A stretch of 64,000 nucleotides of DNA, taken from contig NZ_JAJNCT010000010.1 of the NCBI RefSeq assembly GCF_021026195.1, forward strand, positions 495,041-559,040, given 5' to 3'. The notes beneath the pieces were generated by a model. The model made no database searches and had not been told where the DNA came from. It worked only from the letters and a program-made list of their open reading frames with translations. The DNA comes from Comamonas koreensis (GTDB lineage Bacteria; Pseudomonadota; Gammaproteobacteria; Burkholderiales; Burkholderiaceae_C). The position numbers and the translations under genes were made by a program. Position 1 is the stretch's first letter. Every line of letters begins with the position of its first letter. This document shows positions 27,072 to 36,236 of the stretch, one piece after another.

Positions 27072-28697
27072 TTAGGGTGCAGCAACAATATCGACACGGC
27101 GCGCCTGGCTGTCAGCGCCCTCACCTGCGGTAATGGTCTGCGGCTTGCGCATCTCAATGCGCGCCTCGGCCACGCCTTGGGCCACCAGCAGCTCGGCCAC
27201 GGCCTGGGCGCGCTTCTTGGCCAATTCGGCATTCTGGTCGGCATTGCCGGTGCCATCGACAAAACCGGACAATGCCACCTTGCCGCTCTGGCTAGCCAGC
27301 GCCGTGGCCGCTTTCTTCACGGCCTCCTGGGCCTGGCTGTCGAGGTCACTCTTGCCGCTGGCAAACAGCACTTGGCCGATGGGTGCTTCTGCGGTTGCAG
27401 CAGCGGTAGCAGGTGCGGCAGCGGCAGGGCTTGCAGGCGTGGCAGCAGCAGCGCCCGCCTCAGGGGCAGCAGGTGCCGCTGCGGGCGCTGCTGCCGGCGC
27501 AACACCAGCCGTGCCTCCGCCTTCGGGGAAAGTGCCGGTACGCGCCGCCACAAACTGGGCGGGCTGCACCATGGTGCCGGTCTTGTTGCCCCAGTGGTTC
27601 TTGGTGAAGGTAACAACCGCTGCCAGGTCGGTATCGCTCAGCTGCTTCCAGGATGGCATGGCGCCATTGGCGCGGCCTTCCAGCACGGCGTGCATCATGT
27701 CGGCCGTGGGGCCCAGCACCACAGGGCTGCCATCCAGCGCCTTGATGGGGCCAGCACCCTTGCCGTTGGCCTGGTGGCAGGCGGCGCAGTTGGCGGCATA
27801 GACCTTTTCGCCCCGGGCGACCAGATCGGCCAGTTCCCAGACCTTGTTCGGGTCATCGGCCTTGGCGGCGAGCAGCTTCTTTTGCTCCGCCACCCAGGCG
27901 CTGTAATCAGCGGCCGACAGCACCTTCACATGGATGGGCATGTAGGCATGTTCCTTGCCGCAAAGCTCGGCACACTGACCATAGTAGTCGCCGGTTTTCT
28001 CGGCGCGGAACCAGGTGTCACGCACAAAGCCGGGAATCGCATCCTGCTTGATACCAAAGGCCGGCACCATGAACGAGTGGATCACATCGGCGGCGGTGGT
28101 GATGATGCGCACTTTTTTATCGACTGGCACGACCAAAGGCTTGTCGACGCGCAGCAGGTAGTCATTGGGCGCCTTGGAGACATCGCCACTGTTGGACATC
28201 GCGCGCTGGCCGCTGTCCAGGGTGGAGATAAAGTTCAGGCCTTCGCCTTCGCCGGTCAGGTAGTCGTAGCCCCATTTCCACTGGTAGCCGGTCACCTTCA
28301 CGGTCAGGTCGGCATTGGTGGTGTCCTTTTGCGCGACCAGCACCTTGGTGGCCGGCAGGGCCATCAGGATCACGATGATAAAGGGCAGCACCGTCCAGGT
28401 GACCTCGACCGTGACCGATTCATGGAAGGTGGCAGGCACAGCCCCCTTGGATTTGCGGTGCTTCCAGATGGAATAGAACATCACCGCGAACACGCCGACA
28501 AAGATGATGGTGCAGATCCAGAGCATCATCCAGTGCAGGGTGTGCTGCTCCTGGGCAATACGGGTAACGGGGGGAGCCAGATTCATCTGCCCTACGGCCG
28601 GACCGCCGGGAAGACTTTGCACCGCATGTGCGGCGGAGGTGAGGCCGGATGCCACCAACAGCAGCCAAGAAGCCAGCTTATGAGAATCACTTTTCAT
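27072..28697 (-). CDS. ctaC: Cytochrome c oxidase subunit II with cytochrome c and OmpA-like domains
   Basis: A 541-residue three-part protein. Residues 1-25 are a signal peptide; helices lie at about 57-75 and 103-120. The cupredoxin domain carries the CuA ligands His207, Cys242, Glu244, Cys246, His250 and Met253. A c-type cytochrome domain follows (heme site CAACH 304-308, likely axial Met347). After an Ala/Pro-rich linker (about 398-437), residues 438-541 resemble an OmpA-like domain (VLFASGKSDLDSQAQE, LSGFVDGTGNADQN, RRVDIV). CuA receives electrons from cytochrome c; the OmpA part may tether to peptidoglycan. The start at 28697 gives the best signal peptide; a GTG at 28706 is an alternative. 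First gene of the oxidase unit. Confidence 0.93.
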   Translation of the reverse strand: MKSDSHKLASWLLLVASGLTSAAHAVQSLPGGPAVGQMNLAPPVTRIAQEQHTLHWMMLWICTIIFVGVFAVMFYSIWKHRKSKGAVPATFHESVTVEVTWTVLPFIIVILMALPATKVLVAQKDTTNADLTVKVTGYQWKWGYDYLTGEGEGLNFISTLDSGQRAMSNSGDVSKAPNDYLLRVDKPLVVPVDKKVRIITTAADVIHSFMVPAFGIKQDAIPGFVRDTWFRAEKTGDYYGQCAELCGKEHAYMPIHVKVLSAADYSAWVAEQKKLLAAKADDPNKVWELADLVARGEKVYAANCAACHQANGKGAGPIKALDGSPVVLGPTADMMHAVLEGRANGAMPSWKQLSDTDLAAVVTFTKNHWGNKTGTMVQPAQFVAARTGTFPEGGGTAGVAPAAAPAAAPAAPEAGAAAATPASPAAAAPATAAATAEAPIGQVLFASGKSDLDSQAQEAVKKAATALASQSGKVALSGFVDGTGNADQNAELAKKRAQAVAELLVAQGVAEARIEMRKPQTITAGEGADSQARRVDIVAAP

Positions 28698-28992
28698 AGT
28701 TGTCACTTACTTCTCATCTTCTCATCGTTATAGGGGCAGGCGGGGATAGCTGGGGAAACCATCCCACCGCGTGGTGCAGACACCGCCGGGTGCATCTCCG
28801 CTTGCACCCATGCCACTTGGTCATTACGCCGAGCATGGCCGCAACCGCGCAAGATTGCAACCCATGCAATCCCGGGATCATAGGAGATTGACAACAGCGA
28901 CTGTCCAACACTGGACAGTCGCTGAATATGTTAGGTCGTTTGCTGAGCCACCTAATCGCCTACACATAAGGCGTAAGGGGTGGCCCCAGCCA
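28698..28992. other. Upstream region of the cox unit
   Basis: About 295 bases between two minus-strand genes with no supported coding sequence. It must carry the cox promoter and the end of the methyltransferase transcript. The only strong structure is the 13-bp inverted repeat at 28895-28924. Confidence 0.6.
28895..28924. repeat. Perfect 13-bp inverted repeat upstream of ctaC
   Basis: CAGCGACTGTCCA and TGGACAGTCGCTG are exact complements around an ACAC loop. On the minus strand it is followed by TTGTCAATC, a weak T-run, so it may end the methyltransferase transcript; alternatively it is a dyad operator for the cox genes about 200 bp downstream. Confidence 0.75.
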
Positions 28993-29901
28993 TCAGGCGC
29001 CGCCTGGGCGCCCCTGGCGCAGCATCTGCTGCATGTCCTGCACGCTGATGCTGCTCTCGCCCTGCACCTTCATGCGTGGCGTGGGCTTGAAGGCATGGCC
29101 GTAGATGATCTCGAACGAGAGCACCAGGCGCCCCTGCTCCTGGGCATCGGCCAGCTTGGCGGTCAGCAAGGCATCGAGCTGCTCGCGCCACAGGCGGCCG
29201 CGCAGGCCGCCAAAGCGGGCCGGGTGCAGGTTGCGGCCCAGCTCGCGCAGCTCGGCGCGCAATTGGGCGGCGCCGGAATAAGACAGGGTGATGCGCTCCA
29301 TGTCCATCACCGGCTCGGCAAAGCCAGCCTGCACCAGCATGTCGCCCCAGTCGTGCATGTCGGTGAACTCATGGCTGGCAGCGGGCCAGCCCTGGCTGGC
29401 GTAGGCCGCGCGCAGCTCTTTGAGGGTGTCGGGCCCGAAGCAGGAAAACATCACAAAGCCATTCACCGCCAGGCTCTGGTGCCAGGTCTGCAACAGCTGC
29501 TGGGGGTTGGGATGCTGGTGCAGCGCCATATTGGCCCAGAGCATCTGCACACTTCCGGGCGCAGGCAGGCCCCAGTGCAGCTTGGCCTGGCGCCAGCGGC
29601 TCAGCGCCCACCAGGGCTTGTCCAGTTGGCTGCGCAGCAGCGCAGCATGGGCTGGGCGGCTTTCCGCGATATGGATATCGGCTGCCGGGTAGCGCTCGGC
29701 CACCTGCTGATGCGCCTCCAGCCCGCCATAGACCGGCTCCCAGCTGCACCAGGCATCGGGCTTTTGCACGATCCACTGCAGGCGGTCTTGCATGCGACGG
29801 CCCACCTCTTCATGCAGCCAGGGGCTGTGCGCAGGCGCGCGCCGCTGCCAGGCATGGGCGGCTTGGGGGTCAATCGATGGAGGTGCGGTAAATTCAGCCA
29901 T
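28993..29901 (-). CDS. BioC-like SAM-dependent methyltransferase
   Basis: A 302-residue protein resembling malonyl-ACP O-methyltransferase. Helix AWQRRAPAHSPWLHEEVGRRM and LWANMALHQHPNPQQLLQ match the class I fold, and FSCFGPDTLKELRAAY followed by EFTDMHDWGDMLVQAGF is very close to the BioC consensus. However, the classical glycine-rich SAM loop is weak here (EPVYGGLEAHQ instead of D-x-G-x-G-x-G), so activity as BioC is uncertain. Of the ATGs at 29910 and 29901, neither has a good Shine-Dalgarno. Divergent from comF with a 49-bp gap. Confidence 0.78.
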   Translation of the reverse strand: MAEFTAPPSIDPQAAHAWQRRAPAHSPWLHEEVGRRMQDRLQWIVQKPDAWCSWEPVYGGLEAHQQVAERYPAADIHIAESRPAHAALLRSQLDKPWWALSRWRQAKLHWGLPAPGSVQMLWANMALHQHPNPQQLLQTWHQSLAVNGFVMFSCFGPDTLKELRAAYASQGWPAASHEFTDMHDWGDMLVQAGFAEPVMDMERITLSYSGAAQLRAELRELGRNLHPARFGGLRGRLWREQLDALLTAKLADAQEQGRLVLSFEIIYGHAFKPTPRMKVQGESSISVQDMQQMLRQGRPGGA

Positions 29902-29950
29902 GGGGGACACCTGCGCTTTGGCGCGCAGATTATGGATTGGGATAAAAGCA

Positions 29951-30718
29951 ATGACAGCAGCGACACCCGAAAAGCAGCGGCCCAGCCTGTGGCAGCGTGC
30001 GGCCCAGGCACTGGGCCACGTGCCCAGCCAATGCCTGATATGCCGCAGCTGGCCCAGTGACTGGATCTGTTCGCCCTGCGCCCAGGTCTGCTGGCAGCCG
30101 GGCCTGCGCCGCTGCAGCCGCTGCGCGCTGCCCTTGCCTGCCAGTACCGAGGTCTGCGCCGGCTGCCTGCGCGATACACCGCTGTTGCAGCGCTGCCATG
30201 CCGCCGTGGACTATAGCCCGCCTTGGGATGGCATGGTGCTGCGGCTCAAATTTCACCAGCAGCTGGCATGGGCAAACCGCATGGCCCAGCTGCTGCTGCG
30301 CACCCCGGGGGTAATGGCCAGCCTGCAGCAGGCCAGCGTGATCCTGCCGGTGCCGCTGTCTGCCGGCCGCATGCGCGAGCGCGGCTACAACCAGGCGCTG
30401 CTGCTGGCCAAGGCCTTGTGCCGGCAAGCCCCCACTGGGTTGCGGCTGGCAGTGGTGCAGCCCCACTACCTGCAGCGGCTGGTGGACACACCCGCCCAGG
30501 CCGGCCTGGACCGCGCGGCCCGGCTGCGCAACCTGCGCCATGCCTTTGCGCTGCGGCCGGGGCTGCAGGCGCAGGATCTGGGTGCCTGCCCCCTGCTGGT
30601 GGATGATGTGATGACCACCGGCGCCACCCTGGGCGCGGTGGCGCAGCTGCTGCAGACGCGCGGCGCACCGGCTGTGCAAGCCCTGGTGTTTGCCAGAACG
30701 CCAGCCCCGGGCCAATAG
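29951..30718 (+). CDS. comF: ComF-family phosphoribosyltransferase-like protein
   Basis: A 255-residue protein. The N-terminal zinc-ribbon-like part has paired Cys motifs (CLICRSW, CSPCAQVC, CSRCALP, CAGCLRD); the C-terminal type I PRTase domain has the PRPP loop LLVDDVMTTGATL and the RGYNQALLLAKAL motif. ComF proteins assist natural transformation by moving single-stranded DNA inward; in many species the role is inferred only. It may also be called GntX-like. Confidence 0.9.
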   Translation: MTAATPEKQRPSLWQRAAQALGHVPSQCLICRSWPSDWICSPCAQVCWQPGLRRCSRCALPLPASTEVCAGCLRDTPLLQRCHAAVDYSPPWDGMVLRLKFHQQLAWANRMAQLLLRTPGVMASLQQASVILPVPLSAGRMRERGYNQALLLAKALCRQAPTGLRLAVVQPHYLQRLVDTPAQAGLDRAARLRNLRHAFALRPGLQAQDLGACPLLVDDVMTTGATLGAVAQLLQTRGAPAVQALVFARTPAPGQ

Positions 30719-30782
30719 CGCAGCGACCCACCCCTGTTTGGCCGGGCCGCTACACTGGCGCCCTTGTTTTTGCGCATTTGCC

Positions 30783-31268
30783 ATGTTCAACGTCGTCCTG
30801 GTCGAACCCGAAATCCCTCCCAACACCGGTAATGTGATCCGCCTGTGTGCCAATACCGGCAGCCGCTTGCACCTGATCGAGCCGCTGGGCTTTTCGATGG
30901 AAGACCGCTTGATGCGCCGCGCCGGCCTGGACTACCACGAGTACGCCGCCACCCAGCGCCATGCGAACTGGGAAGCCTTTCTGGAGCGCATGCAGCCCGC
31001 CGCCGACCGCATGTTTGCAATGACCACCCATGGCAGCAGCCCGGCTTTTGAAGTGCGCTTTCAGCCCGGCGACTGGCTGGTTTTTGGCTGTGAGACCCGG
31101 GGCTTGCCGGTTGCCGTGCGCGAAAGCTTTCCCACGAGCCAGCGGGTGCGCCTGCCGATGGTGGCCGGCCAGCGCAGCCTCAACCTGTCCAATGCCGTGG
31201 CGGTGACGGTGTTCGAGGCCTGGCGCCAGAATGGCTTTGCGATGCCGGACGGCAGGCCTGCTCAGTAA
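30783..31268 (+). CDS. trmL: tRNA (cytidine/uridine-34-2'-O)-methyltransferase TrmL
   Basis: A 161-residue SPOUT enzyme opening MFNVVLVEPEIPPNTGNVIR, the TrmL signature with the catalytic Arg, followed by HLIEPLGFSMEDRLMRRAGLDY and the knot region VFGCETRGLP and RSLNLSNAVAV. It methylates the ribose of the wobble base in tRNA-Leu isoacceptors. The ATG at 30783 matches the family N-terminus. Confidence 0.95.
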   Translation: MFNVVLVEPEIPPNTGNVIRLCANTGSRLHLIEPLGFSMEDRLMRRAGLDYHEYAATQRHANWEAFLERMQPAADRMFAMTTHGSSPAFEVRFQPGDWLVFGCETRGLPVAVRESFPTSQRVRLPMVAGQRSLNLSNAVAVTVFEAWRQNGFAMPDGRPAQ

Positions 31269-31278
31269 CTATTCATCT

Positions 31279-31299
31279 GCCCCGCGTCCTCAGCGGGGC
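31279..31299. terminator. Hairpin between convergent trmL and lysE-like genes
   Basis: GCCCCGC and GCGGGGC form a 7-bp GC stem with a 7-nt loop in the 40-bp gap between two convergent genes. There is no T-run on either side, so termination by this element alone is uncertain. Confidence 0.4.
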
Positions 31300-31308
31300 T
31301 ACCGCAGG

Positions 31309-31947
31309 TCAAGCCGCGCTTTGCGAGCGCTTGACGAAGAACAGGCCCATGCCCACCAGCATCAGCAAGCCGCCAAATACCTTGTTCTGGATACGCATGG
31401 CGCGGCTGTCGCGCAGCAGGCGGCGCAGCACGCTGGCGCTACCGGCGTAGCCATGCATCACCACGGTGTCGACCGCCAAGGTGGTGGCAGCCAGAATCAG
31501 CAGCTGCAGCCACAGCGGGCGGTCCGGCGTCATGAACTGGGGCAGCACCGCCACCATGAAGATGATGCCCTTGGGGTTGGTGGCATTGGTCAAAAAGCCG
31601 CTCAGTGCGCGCTTTTGCCAGCTGCCGCTGGCCGGCTGCTCGGCCTGGGTGTCCATGATGCCGCCCTTGGCACGCCACTGCGCAAAGCCGATGTAGATCA
31701 GGTAGCAGGCGCCGACGATCTTGACGACGTTAAAGGCAGTCTCCGAGGCGATCAGCAGCGAGCCCACACCGGCACCGGCAATCAGCAGGATCAGCAGCAG
31801 GCCCAGTTGCAGGCCCAGGATGGTGGCGCTGGTCTTGCGCACGCCGTAGGAGAGCCCGTGGCTCATTGACAACACGGCGCCCGATCCGGGAGACACGGCA
31901 ATGATGCAAGCCGCAACGAAATACGCCATCCAAGTATGCAAGTCCAT
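31309..31947 (-). CDS. LysE/RhtB-family amino-acid exporter
   Basis: A 212-residue protein with six predicted membrane helices. The signature VSPGSGAVLSMSHGLSYGVR (residues about 19-38) and FLTNATNPKGIIFMVAVLPQF are diagnostic of the LysE superfamily; IYIGFAQWRAKG is the conserved loop. It likely exports an amino acid or homoserine lactone-type solute. Start at 31947 chosen for the normal N-terminus. Confidence 0.92.
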   Translation of the reverse strand: MDLHTWMAYFVAACIIAVSPGSGAVLSMSHGLSYGVRKTSATILGLQLGLLLILLIAGAGVGSLLIASETAFNVVKIVGACYLIYIGFAQWRAKGGIMDTQAEQPASGSWQKRALSGFLTNATNPKGIIFMVAVLPQFMTPDRPLWLQLLILAATTLAVDTVVMHGYAGSASVLRRLLRDSRAMRIQNKVFGGLLMLVGMGLFFVKRSQSAA

Positions 31948-32060
31948 GGTTCTTCCTGGGGCAGCGGAGCAGTCCGCCACCAACTCAGCCCCGTCGGGGC
32001 AAAGCCAGGATTATCGCGCTGCCCGGCGGGGCGCGTGGGGGCTGCAGCCATGGCCGCAAA

Positions 32061-32102
32061 TATATTTTTTTGATAGCTAGCGCGGCAATACCCACAAGCG
32101 CC
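32061..32102. repeat. Interspersed AT-rich repeat (comamonad type)
   Basis: TTTTTTGATAGCTAGCGC followed by ACCCACAAGCGCC resembles the dispersed repeats built on ATAGCT and AGCGC that recur in comamonad intergenic regions; see also 4888 and 46337. It lies in the promoter region of the KefC-like antiporter. Confidence 0.5.
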
Positions 32103-32194
32103 AACCGCAAAACATTGCAATAAATTACCGTGACCTGGCAAATAAAAGTAATCTGTGCACCGCAACGACAAAACACCGATAACAAAACGCAAGC

Positions 32195-34069
32195 ATGGAA
32201 CACGCTCCCGTCTGGCTTACCTACACCTTTCTCTACCTGGCGGCTGCCGTGATTGCCGTGCCCATCTCCCGCGCACTGGGGCTGGGCACCATCATTGGCT
32301 ACCTGGTGGCAGGCATGATCATTGGCCCCAGCGGCCTGCAACTGGTCAGCAACGTCCAGGACATCTTGCATTTTTCCGAATTTGGCGTGGTGCTGATGCT
32401 GTTCCTCATCGGGCTGGAGCTGCAGCCCAGCCGCTTGTGGAGCATGCGCCGGCCCATATTTGGCGTGGGCACCGCCCAGGTGCTGCTGTGCACCGCCGGG
32501 CTGTTTGCCGCCGGCCTGGCCTTTGGCTATGACTGGCATCTGGCGCTGATTGCCGCACTGGGCCTGGCGCTGTCATCCACCGCCATCGCGCTGCAAAGCA
32601 TTGCCGAGCGCAACCTGATGTCTACCACCAGCGGCAAGACCAGCTTTGCGATCCTGCTGTTCCAGGACGTGGCCGCTATTCCCATCCTCGCGTTGATCCC
32701 GCTGCTGGCCGTGGGCCACCAGGCCGCCCAGAACGATGGCAATGTGCTGATGGAGATCGGCAAGACCCTGGCCATCATCGTGGCCGTCATCCTGGTGGGC
32801 CGCTACCTGCTGCGCCCGGTGCTGCGCTGGATTGCCCAAAGCGAATCGCGCGAGATATCGACCGCCACGGCCTTGTTGTTGGTGGTGGGCATTGCGTTCC
32901 TGATGCTGCAGATTGGCCTGTCGATGGCGCTGGGCGCCTTCCTCGCTGGCGTGCTGCTGGCCGACAGCGAATTCCGCGCCGAGCTGGAAACCGATATCGA
33001 GCCCTTCAAGGGCCTGCTGCTTGGCCTGTTCTTTATCGCGGTGGGCATGAGCATCGACTTCTCCGTCATCCTGCAGGCGCCGCTCACGATGCTGGTGCTG
33101 GTGCTGATGTTCCTGCTGATCAAGTCCGTGGTCATCTATGGGTTGGCCAAGCTGCTGCGCATGCCGGTGCAGGAGCGCCCTCTCTTCACCTTGCTGCTCG
33201 CCCAGGGCGGCGAGTTCGCCTTTGTGGTGTTCAGCGCCGCCCAGGCCCAGCGCATTCTGACGCCCCAGCAGTCATCCCTGCTGATCGGCTCGGTCGCCAT
33301 CTCGATGGTGGCCACGCCGCTGATCGTGGCCGCGATGGACCGCTGGCTGATGCCCCGCTTTGCCAACCTGGCCAAGGGCGACGACGCTCCGCCCGAACTC
33401 AGTGAGCAGCAGGAGGCACCCGTTCTGATCGCCGGCTTTGGCCGCTACGGCCAGATCGTCACCCGCGTGCTGCTGAGCCAGGGCATCAAGGCGGTCATCC
33501 TGGACCACAGTGTCGAGATGCTGGAAGTGGCGCAGAACTTTGGCTACCGGGTGTTCTATGGCGACGCCACGCGCCAGGACCTGCTGCGCATTGCCGGCGC
33601 CGAAAAGGCCGAGGTGATGGTGATTGCGGTGGATGACGAGCTGCAGACCAACCAGATCGTGCGCCTGGTGCAGCAGCATTTTCCGCACCTCAAGATCGTT
33701 GCCCGGGCCAAGGATGTGGCGCACTGGTATGCGCTGCGCGACATGGGCGTGCACCATGTCGACCGCGAGGTGTTTGACTCCAGCCTGCAAACGGCCGAGA
33801 AGGCGCTGGAGTTGATGGGCTACAGCGAAGAAGATGCGCAGTATGTGGTGACGGTGTTCCGCGCGCACAACATCGAGCTCTCCGACAAGATGTACGAACA
33901 CCACCATGACCGCGAAACCATGCTGGCCGTTGCCAAGCAGGGCCGCGAGCAGCTGGTCGAGCAAATGGCGCGCGAGCGCCAGGAGCGGCAAGAGCAGGTG
34001 CAGGAAGCCAAGGATGCACCGAGCAGCCCCTACCCGCCACCGCCCGAAGACCCGCACAGCCAGATCTGA
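32195..34069 (+). CDS. KefB/KefC-like CPA2 potassium/proton antiporter
   Basis: A 624-residue protein. Residues 1-385 hold 11-12 membrane helices with the CPA2 signatures GTIIGYLVAGMIIGPSG and FLIGLELQPSRLW. Residues about 408-525 form an RCK_N (TrkA-N) domain with the nucleotide loop GFGRYGQ and the acidic strand-end LDHS. The last 40 residues are a charged, Gln/Glu-rich then Pro-rich tail. It probably exports K+ in response to electrophile or redox signals; no KefF/KefG partner is adjacent. Confidence 0.93.
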   Translation: MEHAPVWLTYTFLYLAAAVIAVPISRALGLGTIIGYLVAGMIIGPSGLQLVSNVQDILHFSEFGVVLMLFLIGLELQPSRLWSMRRPIFGVGTAQVLLCTAGLFAAGLAFGYDWHLALIAALGLALSSTAIALQSIAERNLMSTTSGKTSFAILLFQDVAAIPILALIPLLAVGHQAAQNDGNVLMEIGKTLAIIVAVILVGRYLLRPVLRWIAQSESREISTATALLLVVGIAFLMLQIGLSMALGAFLAGVLLADSEFRAELETDIEPFKGLLLGLFFIAVGMSIDFSVILQAPLTMLVLVLMFLLIKSVVIYGLAKLLRMPVQERPLFTLLLAQGGEFAFVVFSAAQAQRILTPQQSSLLIGSVAISMVATPLIVAAMDRWLMPRFANLAKGDDAPPELSEQQEAPVLIAGFGRYGQIVTRVLLSQGIKAVILDHSVEMLEVAQNFGYRVFYGDATRQDLLRIAGAEKAEVMVIAVDDELQTNQIVRLVQQHFPHLKIVARAKDVAHWYALRDMGVHHVDREVFDSSLQTAEKALELMGYSEEDAQYVVTVFRAHNIELSDKMYEHHHDRETMLAVAKQGREQLVEQMARERQERQEQVQEAKDAPSSPYPPPPEDPHSQI

Positions 34070-34134
34070 CGCCCATTCACCGGCTTAACCACAACCCAGC
34101 GTAGCTGCCAGACGCATGCTACGCTGTACGCCCT

Positions 34135-34569
34135 ATGTTCAACCCCTCCCAAGCCGATGTCCGGCGTTTTTTCTGCGCCGCCAATGCCAAGCACCAGGCG
34201 GGCCAGCCGATGGAGGCCATCGAGACCCTGGCCAGCCTGTGGATCGATGAGCACCCGGAATACCGCGAAGACCTGAGTGACGTGGATGCGGCCATTGCCC
34301 GCAACTACGACCTGACGCCGGAAAAGACCAATCCCTTCCTGCACCTGTCGATGCACCTGTCGATCAGCGAGCAGTGCAGCATTGACCAGCCGCGTGGCAT
34401 TCGCCAGGCGGTGGAGCTGCTGGCCAAGCGCCTGGGCTCCTTGCATGAGGCCCACCATGTGGCCATGGAGTGCCTGGGAACGATGCTGTGGGAGAGCCAG
34501 CGCTCAGGCCGCCCGCCCGATGGCAATGCCTATGTGGCTGCGGTGCAGCGCCAGGCCACCAAGGACTGA
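34135..34569 (+). CDS. DUF1841-family protein
   Basis: A 144-residue soluble protein matching DUF1841: MFNPSQADVRRFFCAA, DEHPEYREDL, NPFLHLSMHLSISEQ-SIDQP and HHVAMECLGTMLWESQRSG. No enzymatic function is known for the family. It stands alone 65 bp after the antiporter and converges on the cytochrome gene. Confidence 0.9.
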   Translation: MFNPSQADVRRFFCAANAKHQAGQPMEAIETLASLWIDEHPEYREDLSDVDAAIARNYDLTPEKTNPFLHLSMHLSISEQCSIDQPRGIRQAVELLAKRLGSLHEAHHVAMECLGTMLWESQRSGRPPDGNAYVAAVQRQATKD

Positions 34570-34590
34570 GCGGCTGACGACTGCAGTGCC

Positions 34591-35271
34591 TTAGTTGGCC
34601 GCTTGCTTGCTGCGAAAACGCGACTCGGGCACGATTTGCAGCGGGCCGTCCAGACTGCCGATGTAGTTGGCCAGCGCCTTCATCTCGGCATGGGTCAGTT
34701 GCTTGGCCATGCCCACCATGATCGGGTGGTTGCGGCCGATGCGGGAGTTTTTCTCGACGGTATAGGACTTCAGCGCCGCGTAGAGGTAGTCAGGATGCTG
34801 GCCACCCAGCTTGGCGTATGAAGGATCGAGCGGCTTGGAGAAGTTGTCGCCATGGCAGCTGACGCAGGTGCCCTTTTTCAGCAGTTCCGCCACCTCGGCG
34901 CTGGGCACCTTGGATGGTTTGTCCGCCAGCTTGGTTTCACCCACCGTGTGCTGCGCATAGTACGCAGCCAGATCGGCAATGTCCTGGTCGCTCAGTGAAT
35001 CGGCAATGGCGCGCATCGTCGGGTGCTTGCGGTCACCCTTCTTGTAGGCGTGCAGAGCGGCGTCGATGTACTTCTCGCTCTGGCCCGAAATCTTGGGCAC
35101 TTGGTAAACCTCGGGGAAGCTGGCCTTGTAGCCCACAATGCCGTGGCAGCCGATGCACATCGCCACCTTGCCCTCAGCCGCCTTGGCGTTGCCCTTGATC
35201 TCCTGCGCGCAGACTGCGCCGGTCGCTGACGCGACAAGCAAGGCAAATATCGTGGTCCATCTTTTATTCAT
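34591..35271 (-). CDS. Diheme c-type cytochrome (c4-like)
   Basis: A 226-residue exported protein with a signal peptide (residues 1-22, ending VCA) and two class I heme sites: MCIGCHG at about 41-46 and TCVSCHG at about 134-139. Each domain has a downstream Met candidate, KHPTMRAIA and NHPIMVGMAK. The fold of two similar halves matches cytochrome c4, an electron donor to terminal oxidases. Alternative start at 35280. Confidence 0.93.
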   Translation of the reverse strand: MNKRWTTIFALLVASATGAVCAQEIKGNAKAAEGKVAMCIGCHGIVGYKASFPEVYQVPKISGQSEKYIDAALHAYKKGDRKHPTMRAIADSLSDQDIADLAAYYAQHTVGETKLADKPSKVPSAEVAELLKKGTCVSCHGDNFSKPLDPSYAKLGGQHPDYLYAALKSYTVEKNSRIGRNHPIMVGMAKQLTHAEMKALANYIGSLDGPLQIVPESRFRSKQAAN

Positions 35272-35374
35272 TGTGCGCACAATCGTGTGGTTCAGGCCGC
35301 CGCTTTGCTGCGGAGATCTGGGTTTATAGTCAACGCTGTACCGGCCCCGTCATCACGATTCTGCATCCACTTCC

Positions 35375-36229
35375 ATGAAATTCCAAGGCACACAGAACTA
35401 CGTCGCGACCAATGACCTCATGCTGGCGGTCAATGCGGCAATTACCCTTCAAAGACCGCTTCTCGTCAAGGGGGAACCAGGGACAGGGAAAACCATGCTG
35501 GCGGAGGAGGTTGCACAGGCGTTAGGCATGCCGCTGCTGCAGTGGCATATCAAGTCCACCACCAAGGCACAGCAGGGTTTGTATGAATACGATGCGGTCA
35601 GTCGTTTGCGTGACAGCCAGCTCGCCGACCCCGAGAGCGCGGGCCGCGTCAAGGACATCAACAACTACATCATCAAGGGTGTGCTGTGGCAGGCCTTCAC
35701 GGCAGACCAGCCGGTGGCCCTGCTGATCGACGAGATCGACAAGGCGGATATTGAATTCCCCAATGATCTCTTGCGTGAAATCGATCGGATGGAGTTCTAC
35801 TGCTACGAGACGCGCCAGATGATCCGCGCCAAGCACCGCCCGCTGGTGGTCATCACGTCGAACAACGAAAAAGAGCTGCCCGATGCCTTCCTGCGCCGCT
35901 GCTTTTTCCACTACATCCGCTTCCCCGATGCCGAGACCATGCAGCAGATCGTGGCCGTGCACTTCCCCCAGCTCAAGCAAGAGCTGCTGTCGGCGGCGAT
36001 GAAGGTGTTCTTCGACATCCGCAACCTGCCGGGCCTGAAGAAAAAACCGTCTACCAGCGAGCTGATCGACTGGCTCAAACTGCTGGTGGCCGAAGACATT
36101 CCGCCGGAAGTACTGCAGACGGCCGACCAGAAGATCGCCATCCCGCCGCTGGTGGGTGCGCTGCTGAAAAACGAGCAGGACGTGAGCCTGTTTGAAAAGC
36201 TGGTCTTCATGAACCAGCGCAACCGCTAA
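35375..36229 (+). CDS. MoxR-family AAA+ ATPase
   Basis: A 284-residue ATPase. Walker A is VKGEPGTGKT (about residues 32-41), Walker B LLIDEIDKAD, sensor 1 VVITSNNEKELP, arginine finger in DAFLRRCFFHYIRFP. MoxR ATPases work with von Willebrand A-domain proteins to mature metalloenzymes or complexes. The likely partner is the VWA gene at 37735, separated by three small genes. GGAG-type site weak; start matches the family. Confidence 0.93.
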   Translation: MKFQGTQNYVATNDLMLAVNAAITLQRPLLVKGEPGTGKTMLAEEVAQALGMPLLQWHIKSTTKAQQGLYEYDAVSRLRDSQLADPESAGRVKDINNYIIKGVLWQAFTADQPVALLIDEIDKADIEFPNDLLREIDRMEFYCYETRQMIRAKHRPLVVITSNNEKELPDAFLRRCFFHYIRFPDAETMQQIVAVHFPQLKQELLSAAMKVFFDIRNLPGLKKKPSTSELIDWLKLLVAEDIPPEVLQTADQKIAIPPLVGALLKNEQDVSLFEKLVFMNQRNR

Positions 36230-36236
36230 AACAGCC

